DNA from: CALLPQ01 sp038531745
Lineage (GTDB): Bacteria > Pseudomonadota > Alphaproteobacteria > Caulobacterales > Parvularculaceae
Reading direction: 5' to 3'
Length of the DNA stretch: 64,000 nucleotides
Assembly (NCBI GenBank): GCA_038531745.1
Contig: JBCBBJ010000006.1
Location: 124,001-188,000, forward strand
Shown here in pieces: positions 34,223 to 43,085 of the stretch. Position 1 is the first letter of the stretch, and each line of letters opens with the position of its first letter. The position numbers and the translations under genes are program-made. The notes below the pieces were generated by a model, which worked only from the letters and a program-made list of their open reading frames with translations, searched no databases and had not been told where the DNA came from.

Positions 34223-35182
34223 ATGGTGGCGCATCAAAAAGCGTGCGACCATTGTCACGGTGTTACAGTTCGAACAAAGTGCAATGTCGTGGCGAAAACA
34301 GACCGAGAGACAATCACTTTTAGCGCCCGCGACGGGTACGAACTCACCGGCACGCTATTCGTGCCCATTGGCAAACCGCGTGCCGGTCTTCTTATCAATA
34401 GTGCCACGGGGTTTCGCCAATCCTATTACCACCACTTTGCCGCCTATGCTGCGAGCCGCGGCTGTATTGTTCTCACATTTGATTGTCGCGGCATCGGCGC
34501 GTCGGCACCGGATGCCCTTCGTGCTTTCCACATGCATTATACTGATTGGGGATGGCATGACATGCCCGCCGCGCTCGACGCTCTGGCCCAAAAAGCACCG
34601 GGGCTTGCGCTTATTCACGTGGGCCACAGCGTTGGAGGCCATTTTGTGGGCTTGTGGGACAATCATGACCGGGTCGATGCTCATGCTTTTGTTTGCGCTG
34701 GCTCCGGTTACTGGCGGGCCCATCGCCTCCCCTCGCCCATCTTTGAGCTCTATTTCTGGCACCTCTACGGCCCCTTGATGATACGCCGACACGGATATGT
34801 TCCCCGCGGTGCAGGGTGGCGCGGCACGGATTTACCGCGCGGTCTCTTTGAGCCTTGGCGGCGCTGGTGTCTGAGCCCTGATTACTTTGATAGCGAGGTG
34901 AGGAGCGACCCGCACTTTTCCGGTCATCATTATGAGTTGATCAGTAAACCCATCGACTCCTACGTCTATACAGATGACCCCATCGCCACCCCCAAAACGG
35001 CACAAGCCATTCTTGACCTTTACCCGTCAGCACAAAGAACGCTGTTGGTTCGCGAGCCTAATGACCATGGCGTAAAATCCATTGGCCACAACGGCCCTTT
35101 TCAACCCCGCCATAGGCCAGCGCAAAAAGAAATTCTGGAAACGCTCGCAGCGCGTGTTGATATTGAGCTGGAAGAAGTCTGA
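34223..35182 (+). CDS. Alpha/beta hydrolase
   Basis: 319 aa from the ATG at 34223; a GTG at 34289 (VAKTDRETITF) would drop a Cys/His-rich N-terminus of 22 residues, and neither start has a good ribosome site. ITFSARDGYELTGTLFVP and AGLLINSATGFRQSYYHHFA begin the fold. LTFDCRGIGASAP precedes the nucleophile elbow IHVGHSVGGHFVG (Ser in GHSVGG). The catalytic His is probably in EPNDHGVKSIGHNG. Domain proportions match the serine-aminopeptidase/lysophospholipase-like group (PldB/YheT style). Substrate unknown. There is no signal peptide. Confidence 0.8.
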   Translation: MVAHQKACDHCHGVTVRTKCNVVAKTDRETITFSARDGYELTGTLFVPIGKPRAGLLINSATGFRQSYYHHFAAYAASRGCIVLTFDCRGIGASAPDALRAFHMHYTDWGWHDMPAALDALAQKAPGLALIHVGHSVGGHFVGLWDNHDRVDAHAFVCAGSGYWRAHRLPSPIFELYFWHLYGPLMIRRHGYVPRGAGWRGTDLPRGLFEPWRRWCLSPDYFDSEVRSDPHFSGHHYELISKPIDSYVYTDDPIATPKTAQAILDLYPSAQRTLLVREPNDHGVKSIGHNGPFQPRHRPAQKEILETLAARVDIELEEV

Positions 35183-35217
35183 CAGAGACTCACCGCGCTA
35201 TGCCGCGCCTCATACGC

Positions 35218-36021
35218 CTAATCATCATAGTAAAAGGCACAGTCAGGCACGACGCGGGCGTCTTCGTCCTGACGATTCCAAGGGTCTGTGGGCGCAATGG
35301 CAGGGCGCCCGGTGTCCGGGTCAAACCACACATGCAAGGTCCAGTACCGACCATGACGCTTGGCATCGAGATCGGTCTTAAGATCATCACGGGTGATGGC
35401 GTCCCGTCCCGCCGGGGTAATTGATTTACCAGCATCGACGGCGTCATTGCGCAGATCGTCATTCTCCGCACACCGAAAATTACCATTGGTGACCACGTGA
35501 TAGCCGGCTTCATGAATGAGGAAGCGGTAAAAGAAATCACTCACATCGGCGCCAGCGTAACGCAGGACCGGCTGGGGACCCGGTTCATAAGGCATGGAGT
35601 ACGCCATACCGATGACATTCCAGTTTGGCTTTCCCTCACCCTTTGCTTTTCGGAAAAACAGCAGATTAGGAAACCGCAGATCACCGGTGGCATCGCGAAT
35701 AGTATTGAAATTCAGGAAAGGCTCCGTGCCGTCATGGGCAATCATGGTGACGCCAAAGCCTGCCAATTCCCCGCGGTTCAACCCCGCTGGATGGCTATCA
35801 ACCCATTTCGGTGAGGTGGCATCATTGGCCGCCTTGATGTTCGGGTACGTACTTTGAATTTCCGACGCCACAATGGCCAGCGAGGTACTTTGTGCCGTGA
35901 CAAAAACCACCGTATCATCGTCAACCCGCACCACATCACCGGGCAGGCCAAGCGTTTCACACCCCGCAAGCACCATCGCACCCAAACCAACCAGCGCGCT
36001 TTCTATATTTTTTCTAATCAT
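35218..36021 (-). CDS. Predicted lipoprotein with HExxxH-like motif, unknown function
   Basis: 267 aa with GGAGGG six bases before the ATG. The N-terminus SALVGLGAMVLAGC carries a lipobox, so the product is probably membrane-anchored in the envelope. The central FYRFLIHEAGYHVVTNGNF has His-Glu followed by a His one residue later than in the HExxH zincin motif, suggestive of metal binding but not a standard protease signature. The C-terminus contains RYWTLHVWFDPDTGRPAIAP. I do not recognise the family. The gene is monocistronic, between two plus-strand genes, with an AT-rich region upstream. Confidence 0.65.
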   Translation of the reverse strand: MIRKNIESALVGLGAMVLAGCETLGLPGDVVRVDDDTVVFVTAQSTSLAIVASEIQSTYPNIKAANDATSPKWVDSHPAGLNRGELAGFGVTMIAHDGTEPFLNFNTIRDATGDLRFPNLLFFRKAKGEGKPNWNVIGMAYSMPYEPGPQPVLRYAGADVSDFFYRFLIHEAGYHVVTNGNFRCAENDDLRNDAVDAGKSITPAGRDAITRDDLKTDLDAKRHGRYWTLHVWFDPDTGRPAIAPTDPWNRQDEDARVVPDCAFYYDD

Positions 36022-36515
36022 AGATCACCCTCCGTTTATTTTTAAATATACGCTTAAAAGTGATTTGCCTTAAATATCCCTCCCCCATTATGGGGAGGAG
36101 GGATCAGCCGATCTTGAGTACTTCACGAGACAAAGCCGGGCGCTTCTACGCCAACACCAGCCGGTCGCCGCATAAGAGTTCAGAATTAAGTATTTCAGGT
36201 AATTTTTACATATTACTATATACATCCTAAAATTCTGAATTAGTGATATTTGGGGATGAAATCATTTTATCTCTAGCTCATCTATACTCAAAGACCCTTT
36301 TTTTTAAGCGTACCTCTTCTCTCCAATTTTCGGGAATTTAACTTGTACGCCGACTCGAAACCGTTTCAAATTTGCGACGTTGAATTCAAGCTTTGCAAAC
36401 GCAATCCCGCCTTATATGAGGCTTATTAATACGTGAAGACGATCGGAAGAATCAGGATTTTTCTGATACAAATCACAAAGCGCTGATTGCGTTGACGTTG
36501 AGAAATGGGAGACCA
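36022..36515. promoter_or_regulatory. Divergent AT-rich intergenic region with a palindrome
   Basis: Nearly 500 bases separate the lipoprotein gene and the esterase-RTX gene. It contains the palindrome ATCCCTCCCCC-ATTAT-GGGGAGGAGGGAT (36076-36104) and a strongly AT-rich stretch (36180-36310) likely to hold promoters. An AT-rich inverted pair (CAGAATTAA near 36181, TTCTGAATTAG near 36232) lies in it. No convincing small gene is visible. Base composition differs sharply from the surrounding genes. Confidence 0.5.
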
Positions 36516-38336
36516 ATGAGCATCCCAATTTACGTTGTTGTCGGTCAAAGTAATGCCGGATTTTTAACCCGGTCCGCCACACTGTCGGGGCCATTGGGGA
36601 TCGATCTGGACCAACCCTTGGTCGGTCGGCAGGTTGCTTCGGTAACAACAGACAGTTTTATCCTTTCTACTGTTTCCCAGGGAGCCACCTCGCTTGCGCG
36701 TTCAAGCCAGACCGCAGCAACCTGGTTTCCCGGTGATGAGGAAACCCCGCCGGGCGAGTTATACTCTTTGCTAGTCGACCATATTCGCACGCTAGTCGGC
36801 GACCCGGAAAATCCATCGGCGCATCTTGCGGGTATCATCTGGTCCCAAGGGGAAACCGATGCCCGCGTCATTGCAGAGAATAATGGGGACCCCGTGCGCC
36901 TTGCCGATGCCCAAAATTATGAAACACTGCTCACGCAAGTTCTTTCACAATTAGCCGAAGAATTTGGTACATTCGAAACCGTCCTTACACCAATTTCCTT
37001 ATCAGGTCAGTGGGTGACAGACGACACGATCAACGGTCTTGAGGGCGCGGAGTTTGTCCGCCAAGCGCAATTTAACGTTGCGCAGGCCCTGGAAAATGTT
37101 CAGCTCGTTGATCCAGAAGCGATTTTACGGGCCCTCGGCGGGGACTACTCTGCTTATTTCCGCGATACTATTCACTATACGGAGAGCTTCTCCGAAATTA
37201 TTACCCGGTCCGCACTTACGGTGCTCAATGCGCCAATACCTCTTTCGGACAGCGGCGAAACCGCCGTCGATGTTGCCGCCAGACTTTCCGACGAAACGCG
37301 CACGGCGTTTAATGATCTTATCGGAAACAACGGCGATCTTGTGCAGGGGTTGCCCCTCTCAACGGGCGTCAGTGCGGACGCCCTGCGCGAACGGCGTCTG
37401 GATGATACCGCACCCCCTCATCAAAATCCCCTGCCGCTCCATAACTGGTCAGCATTTTATACCGGGCTTGCGGAAGACTCCTTTTTGAACGCCCTCGAAA
37501 CTTTTCTTTTGAGCAATGAAGAAGCCGCCCTTTTAAACGACCTTTATATAGGCGGAACACTTGGCGCCTTGGCTAGTAATGGGGTTGAGTTCACCCTTGG
37601 TGCCCTGGACGATACAATCCGGGGCGGTCTCGGCAATGATACGCTCATCGGGGAGGTGGGCGCTGACAATCTTGATGGCGGTATCGGCGACGACAGCCTT
37701 AGCGGCGGGGTTGATAACGACGATCTGATTGGCGGCGATGGCGACGATACACTCCAAGGGGGTGAGGGTTCGGATCGTCTGCAGGGGGACAAAGGCCAAG
37801 ACAGCCTGGTGGGCGGCATCGGCGATGACACGCTGTCGGGCGGCGATGGCAGCGATTACATTTTGGGCGGTGACGGCGACGATCACCTTTTGGGTGGCGC
37901 TGATGATGATACGCTAATTTCCGGCGAAGGGGACGACACTATTGACGCCGGTAGTGGTAATGATGTTCTCTTGGGCGGCTTGGGCAGCGATATTCTCACC
38001 GATGGAGAGGGTGATGATTTGATCAAAGCCTATGCGGGCTTTGACACCATCAATATCGGCGCGGGCAACGACACCATCATTGGCGGTTTCAATTGGGATC
38101 TCTTCATCTTTGAAGATAATTTCGGCATGGACCTGATAACCGATTTTGCCGCTGAGAACCGCTACGAGAAAATCGACCTGTCAGCGGTCGCGAACATCAC
38201 TGACGCCGATGATCTTTTTCTCAATCACCTGACGATTGACGGCACCACCGTGACCATTGATGCGGGCGACGGTAACATCCTCACCCTGACTGATGTGGAC
38301 ATTGACGCGCTCGATGCTGACGATTTTATCTTTTAG
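36516..38336 (+). CDS. SGNH/sialate-O-acetylesterase-like domain fused to RTX repeats
   Basis: 606 aa from the ATG at 36516, with GGGAG five bases upstream. The N-terminal ~240 residues look like a DUF303/SASA-type SGNH esterase: VVVGQSNAG (Ser12, block I), WSQGETDA (109-116) and DTIHYTESF (D217, H220; the DxxH block). There is no signal peptide. From about residue 360 come some 18 RTX nonapeptides (GGxGxDxLx, e.g. GGDGDDTLQGGEGSDRL) that bind calcium. The end, DLITDFAAENRYEKIDL to DADDFIF, is the usual type I secretion tail. It is probably a secreted esterase acting on acetylated carbohydrate; substrate and exporter are not in the window. Confidence 0.8.
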   Translation: MSIPIYVVVGQSNAGFLTRSATLSGPLGIDLDQPLVGRQVASVTTDSFILSTVSQGATSLARSSQTAATWFPGDEETPPGELYSLLVDHIRTLVGDPENPSAHLAGIIWSQGETDARVIAENNGDPVRLADAQNYETLLTQVLSQLAEEFGTFETVLTPISLSGQWVTDDTINGLEGAEFVRQAQFNVAQALENVQLVDPEAILRALGGDYSAYFRDTIHYTESFSEIITRSALTVLNAPIPLSDSGETAVDVAARLSDETRTAFNDLIGNNGDLVQGLPLSTGVSADALRERRLDDTAPPHQNPLPLHNWSAFYTGLAEDSFLNALETFLLSNEEAALLNDLYIGGTLGALASNGVEFTLGALDDTIRGGLGNDTLIGEVGADNLDGGIGDDSLSGGVDNDDLIGGDGDDTLQGGEGSDRLQGDKGQDSLVGGIGDDTLSGGDGSDYILGGDGDDHLLGGADDDTLISGEGDDTIDAGSGNDVLLGGLGSDILTDGEGDDLIKAYAGFDTINIGAGNDTIIGGFNWDLFIFEDNFGMDLITDFAAENRYEKIDLSAVANITDADDLFLNHLTIDGTTVTIDAGDGNILTLTDVDIDALDADDFIF

Positions 38337-38383
38337 AGCGTTAGCCTCGAACCGGCTGTGCCGTTGCACTTTCACGCATCTCT

Positions 38384-40066
38384 CTACCGCTCCAACGGTT
38401 TGTATTTCACGCGCTTGGGCTGCACGGCTTCGACGCCGAGGCGTTTGATTTTGTCTTCGATATAGTCTTCGTAATTGCCCTCGAACCATTCCACGTGGCT
38501 GTTGCCTTCAAAAGCGAGGATATGGGTAGCAATCCGGTCGAGGAACCAGCGGTCGTGGCTGATCACCACGGCGCATCCGGGGAAGACCTCAAGGGCGCGT
38601 TCCAATTCGCGCAGTGTATCCACATCGAGATCGTTTGTGGGCTCGTCAAGGAGGATCAGGTTCGCGCCCTCGGTCAGCATTTTGGCCATCTGGACGCGGT
38701 TTCGTTCGCCCCCGGACAATTGCCCCACCTTCTTTTGCTGGTCGCCACCCTTGAAATTGAACCAGCTCACATAGGCGCGGCTCGGGACCTCACGCTTACT
38801 GCTGCCCTCCCCGGCCGACAGGCTGATCACATCAAGCCCGCCGGAGATTTCCTCCCAAACATTTTTGTTGGGGTCGAGGTCTTCGCGCGACTGGTCCACA
38901 TAACCAAGCTTCACCGTGTCACCCACGCGGAACGTGCCCTGATCCGGCTCATCCTGACCCGTGATCATCTTGAAGAGCGTTGTTTTGCCCGCACCATTGG
39001 GCCCGATCACGCCAACAATGCCGCCCGGGGGCAGTTTGAACGACAGATCATCAATCAGATATTTCTCGCCAAAAGCTTTAGAAATGTTCGCCGCCTCAAT
39101 CACCACACCGCCCAGACGCGGGCCCACGGGGATTTGTATCTGCGCCTGGCCTATTTCCTCCGTACCGGCACTATTGAGGAGATCTTCATAGGCATTGATC
39201 CGCGCCTTTGATTTCGCTTGCCGCGCTTTGGGGCTTTGACTGATCCATTCCAGTTCGCGGTTGAGCGCCTTTTGCTTGTTGGCTTCTTCGCGTTGTTCCT
39301 GCGCCAGGCGTTTGGCTTTTTGTCCAAGCCAGGAGGAATAATTCCCCTCATAGGGAATACCCTTGGCGCGGTCGAGCTCAAGAATCCACCCGGTCACATT
39401 ATCAAGGAAATAGCGATCATGCGTAACCGTCACCACGGCGCCCGGAAACTCGCGCAGATAATTTTCCAGCCAGGCCACACTCTCCGCATCAAGATGGTTG
39501 GTGGGCTCATCAAGCAAGAGGAGGTCAGGCTTTGATAGGAGAAGCCGCGCCAGGGCGACCCGGCGTTTTTCACCGCCGGACAATTTGTCCACGGACCAAT
39601 CTCCCGGCGGGCACCGCAAAGCCTCCATGGCCATCTCCACCCGTGCATCCAAATCCCACGCATCCAGCGCATCGATTTCTTCCTGAAGGGCGGACATCTT
39701 CTCCATCAGCTCATCGGAGTAATCTTCTGCCATCTGCGCCGAGACGGCGTTGAACGCGTCAAGTTTGACCTTGATGTCGGCAACGCCCTCCATGGCATTT
39801 TCAAAAACGGTCTTGTCCGCATCAAGCTCTGGCTCTTGCGCCAGATAGCCCACTTTGGCGCCGTCGGCGGCATACGCCTCGCCGGAAAACTCCTTATCCA
39901 CCCCGGCCATGATACGCAGCAATGTGGATTTACCCGCCCCATTGACCCCCACAATGCCAATCTTGGCATCGGGATAAAACTGCAGATGCACATCCTCCAA
40001 AATTTTCTTGGAGCCATAGGCCTTGGTCAGGCCCTGCATAAAATAGATATATTGATAGGACGCCAT
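38384..40066 (-). CDS. ettA: Energy-dependent translational throttle protein EttA (ABC-F)
   Basis: 560 aa from the ATG at 40066 (MASYQYIYFMQGLTKAYG); 29 upstream in-frame codons are excluded. Two ABC cassettes: GVNGAGKST / LSGGEKRRVALARLLL / LLLDEPTNHLD, and GPNGAGKTT / LSGGERNRVQMAKML / ILLDEPTNDLD, separated by the Arg/Lys/Gln-rich linker (QKALNRELEWISQSPKARQAKSKAR). The second cassette has the EttA-type insertion. There are no membrane helices. In E. coli the protein gates the first elongation cycle by binding the ribosomal E site according to ATP/ADP ratio. Confidence 0.95.
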   Translation of the reverse strand: MASYQYIYFMQGLTKAYGSKKILEDVHLQFYPDAKIGIVGVNGAGKSTLLRIMAGVDKEFSGEAYAADGAKVGYLAQEPELDADKTVFENAMEGVADIKVKLDAFNAVSAQMAEDYSDELMEKMSALQEEIDALDAWDLDARVEMAMEALRCPPGDWSVDKLSGGEKRRVALARLLLSKPDLLLLDEPTNHLDAESVAWLENYLREFPGAVVTVTHDRYFLDNVTGWILELDRAKGIPYEGNYSSWLGQKAKRLAQEQREEANKQKALNRELEWISQSPKARQAKSKARINAYEDLLNSAGTEEIGQAQIQIPVGPRLGGVVIEAANISKAFGEKYLIDDLSFKLPPGGIVGVIGPNGAGKTTLFKMITGQDEPDQGTFRVGDTVKLGYVDQSREDLDPNKNVWEEISGGLDVISLSAGEGSSKREVPSRAYVSWFNFKGGDQQKKVGQLSGGERNRVQMAKMLTEGANLILLDEPTNDLDVDTLRELERALEVFPGCAVVISHDRWFLDRIATHILAFEGNSHVEWFEGNYEDYIEDKIKRLGVEAVQPKRVKYKPLER

Positions 40067-40230
40067 GGTGGGGACGGTCTTTCCGCAGAGTTTTGATGGT
40101 GCGGGCGCGTACCACAAATCGGGAACCGATGCCAACGCGCAACGCTTGGCCAAAAGCCGCGCATATCCTTGTTTTCAATGGCGCAGCAAGACCCTATATC
40201 TAGGAGCATCGATGCAGGAGGGGCATGACC

Positions 40231-40761
40231 ATGTCTGGCTATGTGGAAAAGACGCTGGGGACCGGCGAGGATATTGAATACCGGGCCCACTTTAACTGGA
40301 CCTACAGTTTTTGGCCCCTGGTGTGGCTCCTGATTAGCATCACGCCAATCGTTATTCTGGCCTATGCGCAATTCTCTGCCGGGTTGCCGTGGTCGCAACT
40401 GGCCGTTGCCTGGTACATTTTCTTTGCCGGTTTACTCGTCGGCGTAATCCAGTTTCTGGGCCATATGATTGTTTTGTGGACCACCGAAATCGTGGTCACC
40501 ACCTTCCGCTTCGTTTACAAAACGGGGCTTGTTTCGCGCAATACCCAAGAGGTGAGCCTGAACAAGATTGAAGAAATCACCCTTCAGCAATCGATCTGGG
40601 GGCGGATCTTTGATTACGGGTCCCTTACCCTGCGCGGTACCGGTGTGGGTGTGATCACCCTGCCCAATATTGATGAGCCCATCAAAGTGCGCCGCGTGAT
40701 AGAGAATGCAAAATCGAACCTGCGCGGGGTTTCAAGCCCATCGGAAGATGATGAGGATTAA
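40231..40761 (+). CDS. Membrane protein with bacterial PH domain
   Basis: 176 aa from the ATG at 40231, nine bases after AGGAGG; an ATG at 40225 is also possible. YVEKTLGTGEDIEYRAHFNW leads into two membrane helices (SFWPLVWLLISITPIVILAYA; LAVAWYIFFAGLLVGVIQF). A bPH2-type PH domain follows: TTEIVVTTFRFVYKTGLVSRNTQEVSLNKIEEITLQQSIWGRIFDYGSLTLRG. PH-domain membrane proteins of this layout are widespread, with unproven roles at the membrane. It is followed after 21 bases by the DUF2461 gene. Confidence 0.85.
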   Translation: MSGYVEKTLGTGEDIEYRAHFNWTYSFWPLVWLLISITPIVILAYAQFSAGLPWSQLAVAWYIFFAGLLVGVIQFLGHMIVLWTTEIVVTTFRFVYKTGLVSRNTQEVSLNKIEEITLQQSIWGRIFDYGSLTLRGTGVGVITLPNIDEPIKVRRVIENAKSNLRGVSSPSEDDED

Positions 40762-40782
40762 GCCGGGCCGGAGCACGCGCTG

Positions 40783-41475
40783 ATGTCAGAGTTCACGGGT
40801 CTGCCAGCAGACTTTTTCCCGTTCTTTGAGGCGCTTGCCGAAAACAATAACCGTCCCTGGTTTGAAGAAAATAAAGACCGATTCCGCAAAACAGTGCAGG
40901 ACCCCTTGCTGGCGTTTGTGGAGGCTATTGGCCCAAAGCTGAAAAAAGTCTCGCCGCATTATGTTGCCGATGCGCGGCGTAATGGCGGGTCGGTTTTCCG
41001 AATTTACCGGGATGTGCGTTTTTCCAAAGACAAAAGCCCCTACAAAACACACGCGGCGGTTCATCTGCGCCATGCCCGCGGGAAAGACGCCCATACGCCC
41101 GGGTTTTATCTTCATCTTGCCCCTGACGAAATCTTTATGGGCGGCGGCATTTGGATGCCACCTGCCCCGGCTCTTTTACAAATTCGCGAGGCAATCCGCG
41201 ATGAACCGGAACTGTGGAACCGGACGGTCAATGGCAAGGCGTTCAAAAACCGGTTCGGGTTCCTGCGCGGTGATGCTCTCACCCGCCCGCCGCGCGGTTT
41301 TGACAAGGATGATCCCCATATTGATCATATCAAACATAAGAGCTTTTTTGCCATGCGCGCCCTCGACCGGGCGGATGTGCAAACCAAGTCCCTTTTGACA
41401 GTGGCCGAGCAAACCATGAAGGGCGCAAGCCCCCTGATAAAATTTCTCTGCGACGCGCTGGACGTCCCTTTTTAA
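40783..41475 (+). CDS. DUF2461 (TIGR02453) family protein
   Basis: 230 aa, the family's usual size. Recognisable segments are LPADFFPFFEALAENNNRPWFEENKDRF, RIYRDVRFSKDKSPYKTH (the most conserved motif), GFYLHLAPDEIFMGGGIWMP and PRGFDKDDPHIDHIKHKSF. The function of the family is unknown; it is soluble and lacks catalytic motifs I can name. It lies 21 bases after the PH-domain gene on the same strand. Confidence 0.88.
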   Translation: MSEFTGLPADFFPFFEALAENNNRPWFEENKDRFRKTVQDPLLAFVEAIGPKLKKVSPHYVADARRNGGSVFRIYRDVRFSKDKSPYKTHAAVHLRHARGKDAHTPGFYLHLAPDEIFMGGGIWMPPAPALLQIREAIRDEPELWNRTVNGKAFKNRFGFLRGDALTRPPRGFDKDDPHIDHIKHKSFFAMRALDRADVQTKSLLTVAEQTMKGASPLIKFLCDALDVPF

Positions 41476-41573
41476 GATTTTGAGGCGCTTTGCCGCTATG
41501 ACCGCGTACATTAAAAATGCTCTGTATCAGGACGAAAGTCATGATCGGTGGCTGTGAGTCAGTACCCTTGCGG

Positions 41574-41930
41574 TTATGCTGGCGAGGTCATGCGTACCAG
41601 GACCCAAGCGAAAAGCGCGGGCACAGCCTGAATAGCAAAGAACCAGGGCGAGAGTGTAAAGCCCGCCGCTATGCCAAGCCCGATGACCATCATCAATAAG
41701 ACCCGAACAGTGTTTCGCGATGAGTAGACGAGCGCCGACAACAACGCCGTCGCGAGCAATAGCTGCATGAACCCAAGATTGACAGCCAGGGCGCCGGTAA
41801 CCTGCGTGGCGGCAGGCGAAAGGTTCAACACGGTAGCGCTCACCGAACCCCATTGAACAAGAGCGCCCCACGCCAGGGCTAGTTCAATAAACGCCACAAC
41901 CACAATCGATGCCGTTGCCAGTTTCCACAT
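41574..41930 (-). CDS. Small four-helix membrane protein (DUF1304-like)
   Basis: 118 aa with AAGGAA six bases before the ATG. Four hydrophobic segments are evident: residues 5-25, 48-68, 74-92 and 95-113. The layout NLGFMQLLLATALL, then GLGIAAGFTL and AIQAVPALFAWVL recalls DUF1304 membrane proteins, whose helix 2 begins NQGLYNGFLA. Membership is a guess from pattern only. It is oriented against its neighbours and apparently monocistronic. Confidence 0.6.
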   Translation of the reverse strand: MWKLATASIVVVAFIELALAWGALVQWGSVSATVLNLSPAATQVTGALAVNLGFMQLLLATALLSALVYSSRNTVRVLLMMVIGLGIAAGFTLSPWFFAIQAVPALFAWVLVRMTSPA

Positions 41931-42039
41931 GGGTGGTTCCTTCTTTTTTATCCAGGGTGGCGAGTATGGCGCTATAGTCTAAAGAGAAGAATAAAGCGGC
42001 GGTGACCTGTGGTACCCCGCCGTATGAGGACGCCTGATC

Positions 42040-42417
42040 ATGACGCAAAAAGATATTTTGTTTATGCTGCCGCCCGGTTTTGCGGACCGAAACCGCCGCG
42101 AATTCTGCCCCGAATGCGCCGAGCTTTGGGGGGTGCTGGCCTGGTATCCCGCCCTGCAGCCAGCACTCGATATTCGCTATCAACCCATCCACAAGCCGCG
42201 CGCGCAGATGACCACCATGCTGGGCGATAATCATCAAAACTGTCCAACCCTTATCTTGTCTCCACACAGTCCGCATATTGGCAAGGCAGGCATAAAAACC
42301 GCCAACGGCCACCACTTTATCGACAATGCCCGCGATATGGCTGTCTATTTTGCCCACCGATATGGCACGCCCTTTCCGCGCGGCCATGCGGTCAATCAAA
42401 CCGGAGCAACCGAGTGA
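42040..42417 (+). CDS. DUF3088 family protein
   Basis: 125 aa. DILFMLPPGFADRNRREFCPECAELWGVLAWYPAL and DNHQNCPTLIL match the DUF3088 pattern: a thioredoxin-like start with the CxxC pair EFCPECAE, then a CP pair. No activity is known. Its TGA (42415-42417) overlaps the ATG at 42417 of the original methyltransferase frame (TGATG), showing the two were translationally coupled. Confidence 0.8.
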   Translation: MTQKDILFMLPPGFADRNRREFCPECAELWGVLAWYPALQPALDIRYQPIHKPRAQMTTMLGDNHQNCPTLILSPHSPHIGKAGIKTANGHHFIDNARDMAVYFAHRYGTPFPRGHAVNQTGATE

Positions 42418-42455
42418 TGCGGTGTAATATCTGCGGCAGCACCGACTGAATCGAT

Positions 42456-43058
42456 ATGGGCCAACGCAAAAAAGTGCGCTGCGCCCATTGTGGCTCTCTG
42501 GAACGCACGCGCGCCATCGGCCTCTTTCTTGATCACTTTCAGATGCCGGGTCCAGACGCAAAAATCTTTCATATGGCCCCGGAAAGAGGTCTCGCCGCGT
42601 TTTTGCGCGCCAAAGACCCCGCACATTATGATGCGGTTACCGACTGCGCTGGGTTACCGTCTGATTATTATGACCTGATCATCCATAGCCACGGCTTGGA
42701 GCATATTCCCTGCTCCATCGCCTATGTGCTATTTCACTTGACGAGAGCGCTTAAACCCGGCGGGCTGCATCTATTCTGTATACCAATCTTAAAGGGGCAC
42801 TATAGTGAGGATTTTGCCCCCCTAAGTGATGAGGAGGCAACGGCGCGCTTTGGTCAATTCGATCATTTGCGCCGTATTTCCCGTGACGACATCGACCAAC
42901 ATCTGGGCCAAATCATCCGGATTGATCAAAATTACTCCCTATACGATACCTTCGACAAAAACGTCCTTGATGACGCTAACATTCCCGAGAACGAATGCAC
43001 AGGTCTAAAAGGCAGCACGATCTTCATTGCCCGCAAAGAGGATTATCTCTTGCAGTAA
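42456..43058 (+). CDS. SAM-dependent methyltransferase, N-terminus cut by an in-frame TGA
   Basis: 200 aa from the ATG at 42456. The same frame is open from an ATG at 42417 except for one TGA at 42447-42449. It would read MRCNICGSTD, stop, IDMGQRKKVRCAHCGSLERTRA. The first piece is one CxxC zinc knuckle (CNIC) whose partner is the CAHC after the stop, so the intact ancestor was a ~213-aa protein with a Cys4 zinc ribbon. The rest keeps a class I methyltransferase core: KIFHMAPERGLAAFLR (motif I region), YYDLIIHSHGLEHIP and ALKPGGLHLFCIPI. Its substrate is unknown. It is probably translated from 42456, or is a degenerating gene, since no ribosome site stands before 42456. Confidence 0.7.
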   Translation: MGQRKKVRCAHCGSLERTRAIGLFLDHFQMPGPDAKIFHMAPERGLAAFLRAKDPAHYDAVTDCAGLPSDYYDLIIHSHGLEHIPCSIAYVLFHLTRALKPGGLHLFCIPILKGHYSEDFAPLSDEEATARFGQFDHLRRISRDDIDQHLGQIIRIDQNYSLYDTFDKNVLDDANIPENECTGLKGSTIFIARKEDYLLQ

Positions 43059-43085
43059 GGGACGGGGCGCATCCGAACAAAACCG

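Noticed and set aside
42447..42449. Selenocysteine at the in-frame TGA of the methyltransferase gene
   Set aside because: No convincing SECIS hairpin with the usual geometry follows, and the site is not where family members have Cys. A nonsense change is simpler.
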